In this document: piece by piece, positions 34,401-45,425 of the stretch
How the letters are laid out: each line of letters opens with the position of its first letter
Numbering within the stretch: the first letter of the stretch is position 1
Translations under genes and position numbers: made by a program
Notes under the pieces: model-generated
The model's database searches: none
The model's input: the letters and a program-made list of their open reading frames with translations, nothing else
Told to the model about the DNA's origin: nothing
NCBI GenBank assembly: GCA_951812925.1
Contig: OX638369.1
Location: forward strand, 40,729,061-40,793,060
Direction of reading: 5' to 3'
Source: Calliopum simillimum
Lineage: Eukaryota > Arthropoda > Insecta > Diptera > Lauxaniidae
DNA: 64,000 nt

Positions 34401-34499
34401 AGGGATTACCAAAAACAAGAAATGCTCAAGACTTTAGAATAATGCCTTAAATATGAAACTGACTACGTTTTGCTTGGCAATACGTCGACTGTGAAGAAG

Positions 34500-34580
34500 A
34501 GCAAACGATAGTGTATCGGTCTAATCACTTGCACTGCGTGCACAGGCCCAGGTTTAAATCCTATGCTTAGTGATTTTTAT
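34500..34580 (+). other. tRNA-like module, tRNA-Val-like D-arm, degenerate
   Basis: TAGTGTATCGG (34509-34519) fits the A-box at 10 of 11 positions. The D-stem halves GTGT and ATCAC look like those of tRNA-Val. TGCAC-TGC-GTGCA suggests a shrunken anticodon arm. GGTTTAAATCC (34551-34561) is a B-box variant at normal spacing. A 5-T run follows at 34574. The acceptor ends do not pair, so it is not a working tRNA. Confidence 0.4.
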
Positions 34581-34689
34581 TTCCAATTTTTAAATTTCTA
34601 TTAACTTGTATACAAATTGTTTGAAGAGTCTTCGGAGCGGAAAATAAAACATGTGTCCAACATAGCCGAGGTATAAAATAATAAAAAAA

Positions 34690-34785
34690 AATTCATCCAC
34701 TCCGAGATTCGAGCACAGAACACAATGCTCATAATATATAACAAATTCTTTAGCACATTCGTCTATGAAACCTTTTGACGTTTTT
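34690..34785 (-). other. tRNA-like module, degenerate
   Basis: On the minus strand GTGCTCGAATCTCGGAGTG resembles a T-arm/B-box. TTCAT (about 34771) and ATGAA (about 34691) could pair as acceptor ends. A T-run follows at 34690-34682. The A-box match is poor. Included because three similar modules occur nearby or at 22.7-23.3 kb. Confidence 0.25.
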
Positions 34786-34847
34786 GTGTAAAATTTGTAT
34801 ATTAAATTAAATTTTTTGAAATTTATAAATAATATAAAAATAAAATT

Positions 34848-34930
34848 GGCCTTTTACTAGTCCGAATGTAATGCATAAGAAGACAATTGACCTTTTTCTG
34901 GTCCGAATGTAATGCATAAGGAGGCAGTTG
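34848..34930 (+). repeat. Tandem duplication, 41-bp unit, two copies
   Basis: TCCGAATGTAATGCATAAG begins at 34861 and again at 34902, with similar flanks (GGCCTTTTACTAG and GACCTTTTTCTGG). Confidence 0.8.
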
Positions 34931-36598
34931 ATTATGCCCAATGACAAACAATGTAAAACGTAAATAAAACTTTATGCATATGTGAAGTTTGGGCTAGTCG
35001 GTTTCCCCATGGAGTAATTTGCAAACTGGTTTTGGAATAGTCCGCGGTCCTGCAGAGATATTATAAAATGTTCAAGAATCATAATACGAATACCTAAACG
35101 TATAAAGATACCGTGGTGGTTCTGAAGTCGTATGAAATTTGTAATTTGGTTTTCTTTTCACAAAAACTATTTTTGAAGATCTAAGAAGTAGACCATGGAG
35201 GTTTTTTTTTAATCTGAGTACTAGAAAAGTATTAAAATTAGTGCTTTTTGCTATTTAGTACCTACTTTGTATTATAGCCATATGCATTATCTTTCCAAAA
35301 TAAGTCAGTACAAGGACAATTTTGTGAAGGTGTATCGGTTATCGGATTTGGTTATTTTTACCAAACACCCAAAAAAAACACTTTCATAATTTTGTTGATG
35401 CCATTTTCATAGGTTTTGGCCTCAAACGAAATCAAAAACCAAAAATTTCAGAGAATTCCGAGAGGATTAGGTCAAATTTTGTTACGCTCGGGATAACTTT
35501 TATTTCTTGCGAAAAATGTGTTTCTTTAAAAAATGTGGCTTAAAACAGATATTTTAGCACTTTGATGCAAGGATGGGTACTTGAGAAGATTTGAATACTG
35601 AACGGAGAACTGTATCACTCATTTTTAAAAATCTTGAAAACAATGATATACATATATACCAAAATACTGTTGTTTAAAACTCCAATGAACGTACCTATTA
35701 ATAGCTTTTAACAGTTGCTTGACTGACTATCCAACAGTTTCAGCTAAATAAAGAACCCAAGTCACTTAAATGTCCTACAATCTTAAAGATTTAAGAAAAA
35801 TGAAGTTACTTGGTGAAAGCATCTTCTGTATTAAGTATTATCCAAGATAATTAAAAAAAAAATTAATTCTACATTGTGGGGATATTTAATTTTTGACAAG
35901 ACCAATGATAGCAACCTTACTTGTTTTTATTTCAAATAAACTCTTTAGAACATCAAATATCAAAAGCACTTTAGTTTTAAATAATTGAGCAGTTTGAAAA
36001 GGTTTCTTTTAACTTTTTGGAAATCATAAAAATACACTTCGCAGAATATCCCGAACTAACAAAAAAACAATCCAAATATGTTTTAGGAAAACAAATCTAT
36101 GAAAAAGAAAAAAAGACTTCACTCAATAATGAATAAACACTTTAAAAGCTGAGAAGGAAAAAATGACGCTATGAATGTCATCGGTATTCATAAATTCACA
36201 TCACAAAACATCGCTGCGGGAATATAAATTCTAGGAATACCCATACAACTTTCTACTTATTTAATAAACAAAAGGAATCTCGAGAGTGTACGCACAATAT
36301 TTCGTATTAAAAAAGTGGTGTCAAAAAGAAAACCCAAGGCGAAAATGAAAAAGAAAAACAAAGAAATCAGTAAACCAAAACAAATGTCTGTGAAAAAAGT
36401 TTTCATCTTGGAAACAGCAGTCATATTTTAGGGAACCAAACGGAGGGGGGGAAAATAGAAAAAAGTCAACAACATGGAAACACAAAACGCTTGTCACTCC
36501 TGACGATGATATCAAAACAAAAACAACAAAAAAAAATCTGCATGGGAAATACGTGGGCTGCTATATATATTTCTGGCCTAGGCAACACTAATGTCAAT
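34931..36598. other. AT-rich stretch, nothing recognised
   Basis: No gene, no repeat family, only A/T runs. The minus-strand frame at 36321-36515 shows no domain. Confidence 0.4.
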
Positions 36599-36730
36599 AA
36601 CTAAAATCTGGCAACACCATAATAAAGTTTGACATTTTTTAGCAAAAACGTACTCACAACGTTTCGATGTACAAGTGCTATTTGTTTTGTTTACAGTGAG
36701 TTAGGAAAATTAATTTTTCCATTGATAACT

Positions 36731-37561
36731 CAGGTTTACAAAATAAAAAAAATTTTATGGCGTTTTGACCAGACTATGTACTTCCTAGGGACTTTGGCTT
36801 CCTGAATCTGAATCCGGGGTCCGTTTTTTTTCAGGAACTTCTGAGAAAAAAGATTTCAAGGTCATATGGAGGTCAAAATGGGGTTCATGTGTCGTTTAGT
36901 GATAAATTCGCTAAAATTCTGAAACTAATTTTTTATACTTAGTTTCAGAGATGTAGCCATTGGAAGATCCGGATGTATCTTCTACGAAAACCGCTATAAG
37001 TTGAGAACCCCTGGATGGATTTGGAAAATACTGGTGTCGTATGAAAGGTATTTTGACAACCTTAAAAATATACATATGTTATGCGCATATTTTCGATTGG
37101 ATTCATAGTTTTGGAGATATGACTTTTTTTGAAATTTTTCAATTATAACAACAAATACATAAAAAAAGCCAACAACAATAAAATACCTTTCATATGACAC
37201 CAATATTTTTTAAATCCATCCAGTGGTTCCCAACTTATAGCGGTTTTCATATAAGATATATCCGGATCTTCCGATGACTATATCTTCGAAGCTAGGTCCG
37301 AAAGACCCTTTTTGATCACATATTCTTTTTAAGGACTAAGAATTCAATGATATAAAATAAGTTTCAGAATTTTAGCAAATTTATCACTAAACGACACATG
37401 ACCATTTTGACCTCCATATGACCTTGAAATCTTTTTTCTCAGACGTTCTGGAAAAAAACGGACCCCGGATTCAGATTCAGGACGTCAAAGTCACTAGGAA
37501 ACACTTAGTCTGGTCAAATCGCCATGACATTTTTTTTATTTTTTTTTTTTTTGTAAACCTG
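36731..37561. mobile_element. Foldback element nested in the mariner
   Basis: The termini CAGGTTTACAAAA and TTGTAAACCTG are inverted, and the arms run about 350 bp each. Paired blocks include GGTCATATGGAGGTCAAAAT, ACCGCTATAAGTTG, GTCGTTTAGTGATAAAT and GATCCGGAT. The loop lies around 37120-37150. No target duplication is obvious (flanks ATAACT and TGTAAT). The arms resemble those of 24926-25545. Confidence 0.8.
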
Positions 37562-37567
37562 TGTAAT

Positions 37568-37966
37568 TTAAGCGATTGATAAATTATGGGGTTTCCAACG
37601 AGAACAAACGTTTTTTGCAACTAAGTTTACATGCAAAATCGAATGTATACGTATTGGAGTCGAACTAATGCCCAAGAATGCCTCTATCTCACGGTATGTC
37701 ACATGACGATCTTGCTTTCACGCACGGCATCAATGTTCTCTGGCACAACGGCCGTTTTTGGACGACCTTCACGCAATTCGTCTTTGAGCGAGCGTCGGCT
37801 ACGATTGAATTCATTAAACCAGATTTTCACAGTGCTATAGGATGGTGCTTCATCGCCATATAAAGATTTAAGTTCATCGATGCACTCTTGTAGTGATAAT
37901 CCACGTCGAAAATGATCGCACAAATGATGGTCGTACGTCAAAACGTTCTGAGTACGTTTATACTAA
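37568..37966 (-). pseudogene. mariner transposase, DNA-binding part only
   Basis: From about 37966 downward it reads RTQNVLTYDHHLCDHFRRGL, then QECIDELKSLYGDEAPS, KIWFNEFNRSRRSLKDELRE and PENIDAVRE. These are the first helix-turn-helix and linker of a dipteran mariner. A frameshift near 37700 leads to RHVTYREIEAFLGISS and SRWKPHNLSIA (second helix-turn-helix), ending at a stop at 37568-37570. The catalytic domain is absent. No clear start codon remains. It could at most give a DNA-binding fragment; decay makes this unlikely. Confidence 0.85.
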
Positions 37967-38007
37967 AAAATGTCAAACTCTATTATGGTGTTGCCAGATC
38001 TTAGCTA

Positions 38008-40798
38008 TTATATCCGACTGTACTCGGCGTTTCTTCTGACTTGCGTATCAAGAAGGATATTCCTCGAAGATATCTCTATGCAGATGGAATGCATCTGATC
38101 TATAGTCTAATGAAATTCTTGAATATGTTTAGCTTAGCTAATGCTAAAAAATTCTTTGTATCAAAGAATTGAAAGCATACCATCTAAAAAATCGACTGTC
38201 CCTTTGAGAAAACCGAATTACAAAATAATTGCCAATATGTTTCTCAACACAACACTAATGTTGACTACACAATTGAGTTGTTTTGAAGGAAACTCCCTTC
38301 AGAAAAGAATTCAATACTGAGAAGGACATTTTTATTTTTGGTGTCTTCCGTCAGCTGCTGTCAGGAATCAATTTTCTTTGTTTTTTTTTTTTATATTCTC
38401 TACGCTATTTTCCTTAAATTTTTCGCTTAGTGCGTGTTTTTTTAATGTATTTTCTGTATTTATGGTTGTGTTTCGTTCCGCAAGTTTTCCTTGAAATTAA
38501 ATTTTTTGTTTTTATTTTCTTGTCTCAAATACTATATTGCTGATGTTATAAATGTGCGTGTTTTGCCTTGAGGTTGTCTTTTCAAATTTCGATTGTGTAT
38601 CATTTTTCCCTTTTTCCCCATTTTTTTGGGTTGATTTTTTCAATTCGGTTATTTATTTAGAGACCAAAAAGTATTTATTGCCTTCAAAGAAAATTGTATT
38701 TGATTTGTGTTTTGTAATCGCTTGAATAAAGAATAATGGATACTTTAGAAATGAGTGTTGTTTTATTTGTTTTTTGGGTAATATGACTATTCAACTTCAA
38801 TTAAATGGTATCGATTGCCTAAATTGTCATGAAATTATTGTTTATTTATGGGTGATAAAATTATTACGGAAAGCTTTGTAACAAAAAAATTAAATTTAAA
38901 AGTATGAATGGTTGTAAAAATTTATTTGTTGCCTTAAACAAGCGGCAACAATTTGTATTTTTATTGCGCCTAAAACTATGCAATATAAAACTATATGTTT
39001 TTATAGCACAAAGCAGTAGTGAAATTTAAACTTTTTTATTGCATAGTTCTAGGCACTGTTGTATTTATTTTTAAGAAGGTTTAGCCCGAAATAGCATTGA
39101 CCTTCACTTGTCATTTGCAATTTACTGAAACTTTCTACTCAAACATACTTAATTGTTGAAATTCATTGTGCAATTGCGTATGCTAATGTAGAAAAATTGA
39201 TTCAGCAAGAGTTTCCTAAAATAACTTCTCTACCTTGACGTTCCGTAATAAAAATGCATTTAAATATGCAAATGGAACGTAATTATACAACAATAAAAAG
39301 TGGTTTTCAATTCCCTCTTAAATGTAAGGTCATTTAAAATTATATTTTTATGAAAAGTTACTTATATGGACACATGTATGTTTGTAAATAAATATCTTCT
39401 GGAAAAAAGACTGTCTAAAAATAACTGAAACAGTGTGCGAATACTCTTTATATGCACACCAAAGCTTGTGTTATTAAAATATGTAATTATATACCCACAT
39501 TCCTTGGAGAGCTCTCTAGGCGTTTAGTAGCAAAAAGCTATCTTCTCATGTGACGCTTTGCAATTAGTTCTGAGTGTTCAGATATTGGTATTGTTTCAAA
39601 CAAAATTCTCAGTTGGAAATTTTGATTTCTTCTTTTAAAATTTATGCAAAACTTTTGCAAACAGTTTATAAATTTGAACTTCTAAGACCAGACACCCCGA
39701 TCCCATTTAGAGACTTATTGTGTCAAAATTTATTTGTTCTAGAGCTCAAGTAAAATTAAACGACTTCGATTTCTTTTGTGGGTTAACCTCAGAAAGACTG
39801 TTGAATGAAAACAGCTTCTGGTCCAGAGAAACCTCTCTCTAATGGCATAGGTACCTGATATGCAATAGAAGCAGAAAATGAATAAAGAATGTTTCTTTCC
39901 GAACATAAAACAGTATAAATTTTTATATTGAAAGGAAAAATTTAAAATGGTAACATTTCTTCAATTGTTAAATCTTTTCGATAATGCGGAGTTACTTCTG
40001 AAAGTAAAATAATACATTCAATTTCAGCAATTAGTAGCCACAGAGAATGCTTAACAAGTAAAGAATGACGCAGAAAGTGGCACATCAAGGGTTATTTGGA
40101 GTAGAAGAAGGCATGCGACGCTGAGTAATTGACATCTGTCATAAAAAGTGGCCCAATATGTACATATATACATTAAAATATATGTCAATATAAATAAGTG
40201 TCATGTCAAAATAAACAAAATCACTATAAAAAAAACTACATATTACATATTCTACAGAAGTTTGAGTGAAAATAAAAGTCCTTCCGATAACAAGGACATA
40301 ATTAAGTGTTAGCAATCATAGATGGCGTCATAAAAAACGAATTCTTTTATATTACTAATATATCAGTCATCAATATTGACCCACTAGGGATATACACGCA
40401 TTAATGGTTACCTTTAAGAAACTTCTGGAATATCTTGAAAATATATGAATGCAAAAATCCAGACTCAAAACTTTGAAAAATATAGTCGCCTAGACTTAAG
40501 AAAAGAAAAAACTATGAGATTTCAGATAAGAGCAATCGATTTTTACTTTCAAAATTAGTGAATGGGCTTTGTACAAAATAAAATCACTCAAAATTATATT
40601 TATGATAAGTTTTACTATCCATTTAATGGTACAAAAATGTTGATCCAATAGTATAATAATTATAGTGATAGTTCATAGTTTTAAATCAATAGGATGTAAT
40701 ATTAAATTGATATGATAAGCAATTATGCAAGTGCTTTTTAGATTTATAAGTAATTAAACGTGAGATACCATTACAAGAAAAGTTACTTTTGTGTACAT
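38008..40798. other. Long AT-rich stretch, little recognised
   Basis: No gene supported. One hairpin is listed separately at 38955-39060. The rest is AT-rich without family repeats that I could see. Confidence 0.4.
38955..39060. other. Hairpin, about 105 nt
   Basis: TATTGCGCCTAAAACTATGC at the left pairs imperfectly with GCATAGTTCTAGGCA at the right, separated by a loop of about 60 nt. The arms resemble the GCATGATTTTAGGCAT arms of the 5.2 and 17.5 kb MITEs, so a worn small relative of that family is more likely than an independent hairpin RNA gene. Confidence 0.4.
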
Positions 40799-40800
40799 TA

Positions 40801-41845
40801 GACCGGGTCGATTTTGTATGAAACAAAATCATCCCGAAAGCGACTCAAAAGTTAGAGGGACTCTTAAAAATGATATCTACATAATTTTTATTTTTTTTTT
40901 TTTTTTCGTTTTAAGAAAAACCAATGGAGCACTTTTGATTTTACTGAATCCCATTTTGGCTGAAAAACATGTTTTTTGGTCCTTTCTTTTTTTCATTGGA
41001 AAATTAATACCCAAGAGTGCTTTAGATTATGTTCTTACAAAAATTTTGGCATTTCAATTGGTTTTTCTTTTTGGTTATAGCCAATATTCGGAACCAAAAA
41101 TCGATTTTTTTTACGTTTTTCAATTACGCGACCGGAAAAACGATTTTTTACTCAGAAGCAAGGCATCTAACGAAAAAAGTCTATGCGGCAAAAATAATGT
41201 GTGAATTTTTTCAGAATTTTTTGAGATATTTTATAATTTTTCAAAACTTAGTCAAAAAAATAAAAAAAAAATTCTGAAAAAAATCACACTAATTCTTTAA
41301 AGGATTCTAAACATTTTACGTCGTATGAAATTTTTTCGTAGATGCCTTGGTTTAAAGTAAACCTAGCATTTTGCTGACAAACGTGAGCTTAACAGCTGAA
41401 AACTCAATTTGCTAAATTTTTTGAAAAATATAAAAATTCCAAAAATTCTGAAAAAATTCACACGTATTATTTGAACAATTCTACGCATTTGTTAGGGATG
41501 AATAAAATTGATTTCTGTCTTCACGAAAAATTTACTTGAAAACATGGAATTGTTAAAATTAAGTGGAAAAACTGATACCGATCATTGTGGCACATAATTT
41601 GTATGACATTACTTTTGCCTCGTTTTGGACTTGCACCATTTTATTTTGAACGGCTCCATTTTCTATGGAAAAAAGAAGTTATGACCAAAAAGACACGTTT
41701 TTTAGTCAAAATAGGCCTTCAGAAGAATCAAAAGTGCCACATTGGTTTTTTTCAAAATAAAAAAAATGATGATGCAGATATCGTTTCTAAGGGTCCCTCT
41801 AACTTTTGAATTGGTTTCGGGATGAATCTAAATTTCGACCCGGTC
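40801..41845. mobile_element. Foldback element, GACCGGGTCGA termini
   Basis: The perfect 11-bp ends GACCGGGTCGA and TCGACCCGGTC have TA at 40799-40800 and 41846-41847. Paired inner blocks include CATCCCGAAA, CTCAAAAGTTAGAGGGACTC and CCCATTTTGG-like text over arms of several hundred bp. Relatives lie at 50384-51202 and 18496-18960. The 137-codon frame at 40791 is an open stretch in one arm with a T-rich tract; I do not call it a gene. Confidence 0.8.
41485..41660 (-). mobile_element. Truncated MITE nested in the foldback right arm
   Basis: AATGAATAAAATTGAT, TCATTGTGGC and TATGACATTACTTTTGCCTC, ending in GAACGGCTCC, match the right two thirds of the element at 42946-43183. The left terminus is missing. 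Confidence 0.6.
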
Positions 41846-41847
41846 TA

Positions 41848-42346
41848 GTCTAGATAGAATCTCTTGCTACTTCTTTACATTATATCAATTTATTGTTCAA
41901 TAACAAATATATGATGCTCACCAAGGGAATTTACTTTATCTTCAGTGACAGGAGAACTTAAAATAAGAACTAGGCTGTATTTCATCGGTTATGAAGTTAA
42001 TGTTGGACTTACTGCTTAAACATTTTCTGAACATTTTTGAATCGACTTTATTAAGTCTATTGAAAGATTAGAATTACTGAGAAAACTAATTTGACTTAAA
42101 CTCTATCCCTTCAAAGGATTAAACCTTATCTCATGCTTAATATTTCAAGACATATTTCTCAAGGTAAGGTATGTCGATGATATTCGGTAGGTAAGTGTTA
42201 AATATGAATGCCATGCACTGGTCGTAAAATGGATGCAATTATATAAGTGACACGCCCACTTTTCCACGACCAGATACTTAAACTATACTTCTTTATTTTT
42301 AATGTATGTAGTAGTAAAAATACAAACACAAAATAAAACTTTTTTA
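41848..42346. other. AT-rich stretch, nothing recognised
   Basis: Only a short CACGCCCACTTTTCCACG block (about 42251) hints at an old repeat. Confidence 0.35.
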
Positions 42347-42361
42347 AAGATTTGATATGTA

Positions 42362-42402
42362 TGTATGTATTCTCCTTTAACTCCTAGGAGGAGCATAGGG
42401 CC
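42362..42402 (-). mobile_element. 41-bp LINE 3' end with 15-bp target duplication
   Basis: The insert reads, on the minus strand, GGCCCTATGCTCCTCCTAGG then AGTTAAAGGAGAATACATAC, identical to the 3' end of the LINE fragment at 7866-8035. It is flanked by a perfect direct repeat AAGATTTGATATGTA at 42347-42361 and 42403-42417. It is an extreme 5' truncation. Confidence 0.9.
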
Positions 42403-42417
42403 AAGATTTGATATGTA

Positions 42418-42943
42418 CTTACACAAAAATTACATTAAAAAATAATCATTTCGTGGTAACTAGTTTCTCATATTTTAGTTGGTCTACAAAAATAGAGAAA
42501 CTTTTTACTTCGATATCTAGAAATTTCAGGTTTTCATTCTGCAATTTCAATAAATTTTTTAAATTTTCCGGAGTTCAATGTGACCTTTTGTTAGAAAAAT
42601 ATTACTTTTGCACTTTTGAAAAATGCAAAAACAAAACGGATTTCGATTCTTTGAAGATATGGTCTTTTTTCGAGTGAGGGTTATTAGACTGATCCCAAAA
42701 CGATTTTTGGAAATCTGAAAAGTTTGAAAGATAGTGGCAAAAGGTCAATCATAGCCTTTTTATTTAAAATTTTAATCTCAAAAATACTAGGAATAAGTCG
42801 TGCGATATCAATGTTGATAACACCAAAAAAATGTTCTCCCTTAAAGCGAGAAAAAACTCCCTAAAAATTTTCTAACGAAAAAAATGTTAGCATTCGGAAA
42901 AAATTTCAAAAATACGAAATTTTTTAACGCAAAAATATGTTCA
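42418..42943. other. AT-rich stretch, nothing firm
   Basis: Some text (CTCAAAAATACTAGGAATAA, about 42778) resembles the R34 repeat loosely. The 89-codon frame at 42408 shows no domain. Confidence 0.3.
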
Positions 42944-42945
42944 TA

Positions 42946-43183
42946 TGAGCCGTTTATTATGAAAGTGGGTCAAGTTCAAACCGAGGCAAAAGTAATAATA
43001 TGAATTGGCTGACGTTTTGTTAGAAATGAATAAAATTGATCTCTGTTTTCACGAAAAGCTTACTTGATTATTAAGTTGATAAAATGTTAGCGGTCAAATA
43101 ACCAATCATTGTGGCGCATAATGTGTATGACATTACTTTTGCCTCATTTTGGACTTACCTCACTTTCATAATAAACGGCTCAA
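42946..43183. mobile_element. MITE with TGAGCCGTTTATTATGAAAG termini
   Basis: The left TGAGCCGTTTATTATGAAAG is the inverse of the right CTTTCATAATAAACGGCTCA. TA flanks lie at 42944-42945 and 43184-43185. Inner termini carry GAGGCAAAAGTAAT and ATTACTTTTGCCTC. It is 238 bp and non-coding. A truncated relative is nested at 41485-41660. Confidence 0.85.
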
Positions 43184-43185
43184 TA

Positions 43186-43809
43186 TAGGTACTATTTTTC
43201 TTAGAGCAAAAAATATTTTTTTATTATTCGTGTATAACACGCCGACTCGACGAGCAATTGTTCATGCTAAAAATAATACTGAGGGTATTCCTTAAAATGT
43301 GTAAATGCCTCGAAAGCTTCGTACACTCGTAATAGTTGTCAAATCAATACGAATTTTGAAAGTTATACGAGTTTACGGGGCTTTTACAAGTTTTCAAGAA
43401 TAAGCCCTACTATAATTTTTTTATGTCAAAATATGTTGTGGGCAAATTATTATTTCATAGCAGTTTGTGTCTAGAAATTTTTTTTTTCAAGACCTGAGCT
43501 ATTGCATGATTTAATGCTCGTCGAGTCTGCGTGCAATATCAAACATTTCCATATGCTCCAATTTCTATACAAAAAGTCTTGAGACAATAATTACACCAAA
43601 TGGCCAATTATTGAAATTATAACATTAAAACATTGCTTGTCCGACATAGCCAAGCAAAAATAGTCTCACGAATGAAGAAGAATTGGTGCATAAATAACAA
43701 AGTTACCTGTAAAAACCACTAAAAAAGCCCCCCAATATTTTATAAACCCCCTAAAAAAACCCCTAAGCATTTTAACCCCCTAAAAAACCCCAGTTGTCAA
43801 CACTTTGCG
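43186..43809. other. AT-rich stretch with a C-rich patch
   Basis: At 43715-43795 the motif CCCCCTAAAAAA recurs irregularly (four to five times). No gene recognised. Confidence 0.4.
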
Positions 43810-44430
43810 ATATCTCAATATATAAAAAAGTAGTATCTCAAACTAGCATCAACCATATTATGTTAAATATATTGTTTTTTTGAGGGTAAATAACCAGTAG
43901 AAACGTTTTTTCAATATTTCAGCCTACTGTAAAATTCTAAAACTAGTGATGAGCAAAACTAGTCTTGGTCTTGGTAGTTTTTCAAGACCACGGCCAAAAC
44001 ACAGGTATAATTTCAAGTTCAAGTCACAATGATCATCAAGACCAAGGCTGAATTTCAGTCTTTCAATCATCTCTGAATTCGTAATTTGGAATCTTAAAAC
44101 CCAACTACTTTGGTAAAACAAGTTTTAGAAATTTTAAATACTCAACAATCTTTAGAAACTGTTTCAACACCAAACTAATACCTGAGATTAAGACCAAGAC
44201 TCAATGTCCAAGACCAAGACTGCTACGGTCTTGGTCATGCTCTTGGTTTAGTCATCACTATCTAAAACTACATTTTGGATAAAACTTGTTGTCATAATGA
44301 CATCACACAAGAAAAATTTCTCTGTAATATCTTAACTCTTTATATCCTAAACCCCTAAAAGGTGTTTTTGACTTTTTTTAAAAAGACTGGGTTAAGGTGT
44401 TGTACAAAAATATTTCACTTTAAATTTCAT
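43810..44430 (+). repeat. Dispersed repeat 'R34', copy with hAT-like insertion
   Basis: Text parallel to 33960-34400 (AGTAGAAACGTTTTTTCAAT, CTGTAAAATTCTAAAAC, then after the insertion TCTAAAACTACATTTTGGAT and TATATCCTAAACCCC). Split by the element at 43944-44260. Confidence 0.7.
43944..44260. mobile_element. hAT-like MITE with perfect 8-bp target duplication
   Basis: The left end TAGTGATGAGCAAAAC and the right end (reversed) TAGTGATGACTAAACC agree for the first nine bases. A perfect 8-bp direct repeat, TCTAAAAC, flanks it at 43936-43943 and 44261-44268. Next to both ends are runs of CTTGGTCTTGG and CCAAGACCAAGAC. Eight-base duplications are typical of the hAT superfamily. Fragments lie at 8325-8372, 52020-52096 and perhaps 56708-56765. 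Non-coding. Confidence 0.85.
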
Positions 44431-45425
44431 TAGTTGTCACCAAAGAGAAGACATGCTTAAAACTAAAGAATGATACGTAAAAAATGTGATCAAAGTGCGA
44501 TAAATGTACTTTTAAAAATAAGATTGTACGTTTCATTGCTTTTTGAGTTTCCACCAAAGTCGTCATGTTATAATTTGTGAAGAATTTTCTTTTTTTTTTT
44601 TCTTTTTTACGTGAAAAATATTCGGGTAAAATCCGCTCAACAACATCCCCAATCAAAATGAAAACAAAGCATTTCCCCACAATAAAACATAAACTATCCG
44701 ATTAGTTTAATTTAAGCGTACCTACAAGCTAATCAAGGAGCAAATCTCAAGTCCTTTTGTATCCTAGCACCGCAGAAGTCACTACAGACTTAACCGCACG
44801 TAGTGAAAATGCACAAAGCGAGAACGTTCAGCTGAATCGTAGAAAGTTTTTCAATTAAATATCTACATCAAGTGTAAAAGTCAACCTTTTACGGCAGCAA
44901 TTAAAAATTTTAATCCTGAAATGCTTTACACTGGCAACAGAGAATTATAATCTCTGACAGGTTGCGACTGTGTTTGTGAACATAAAATTTTGTATGTATT
45001 GGTAGGTAGCATGTTGCTAAGGACCATATTACACGTATTTTGTTTTAAGGATCTAAGAATTAGTTGCTTAAAATTATATTATATAGGCATGTGTTGTAAG
45101 TATGTATTCATTATATCGATGTATATAAGTACTTAGTTGATAAGGACAATTTTGTTAAGAATAACAACAACAAAAATGACAACAAAATTTAATTACGACT
45201 GCAATTAATGAAATTGTACCATGCGATAAAACATCTAACAAGACCAAAATAACAATAAAAGAAAAGAAGAAAAACAACAACAACAAGAGACCAATAGAAA
45301 TAAAATGGTAATTAAATTTTTTTTTTCCTCTCTTTTATGTATATGTAGACAATAAATAAATAAATATTTAAAAAAATTACAAACATTGGAATAGGGCAGC
45401 CTGAGCAAAATATAGAAAAAGATAT
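44431..45425. other. Mixed stretch, no gene recognised
   Basis: 44700-44980 is less AT-biased than its surroundings and shows no family repeat; it might be unique regulatory or untranslated sequence. CAA-rich simple sequence lies at about 45160-45290. Confidence 0.3.

Larger units (their letters stand above)
36600..38005 (-). mobile_element. mariner deletion derivative interrupted by a foldback element
   Basis: The inverted termini agree over about 55 bp: ATCTGGCAACACCATAATA at the left, its complement at the right, then GTTTGACATTTTTTAG and CGTACTCA. TA lies at 36598-36599 and 38006-38007. Inside, only the N-terminal part of the transposase survives (37568-37966). An unrelated foldback (36731-37561) lies between that part and the other terminus. 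Without it the mariner would be about 575 bp, having lost its catalytic domain. Confidence 0.85.

Noticed and set aside
40791..41204. 137-codon frame, the longest after the pogo fragment
   Set aside because: It lies in one arm of a foldback element, translates poly-T as Phe runs, and is not open in the related arms.
43715..43795. Interstitial telomere
   Set aside because: The motif is irregular and higher flies do not use simple telomeric repeats.
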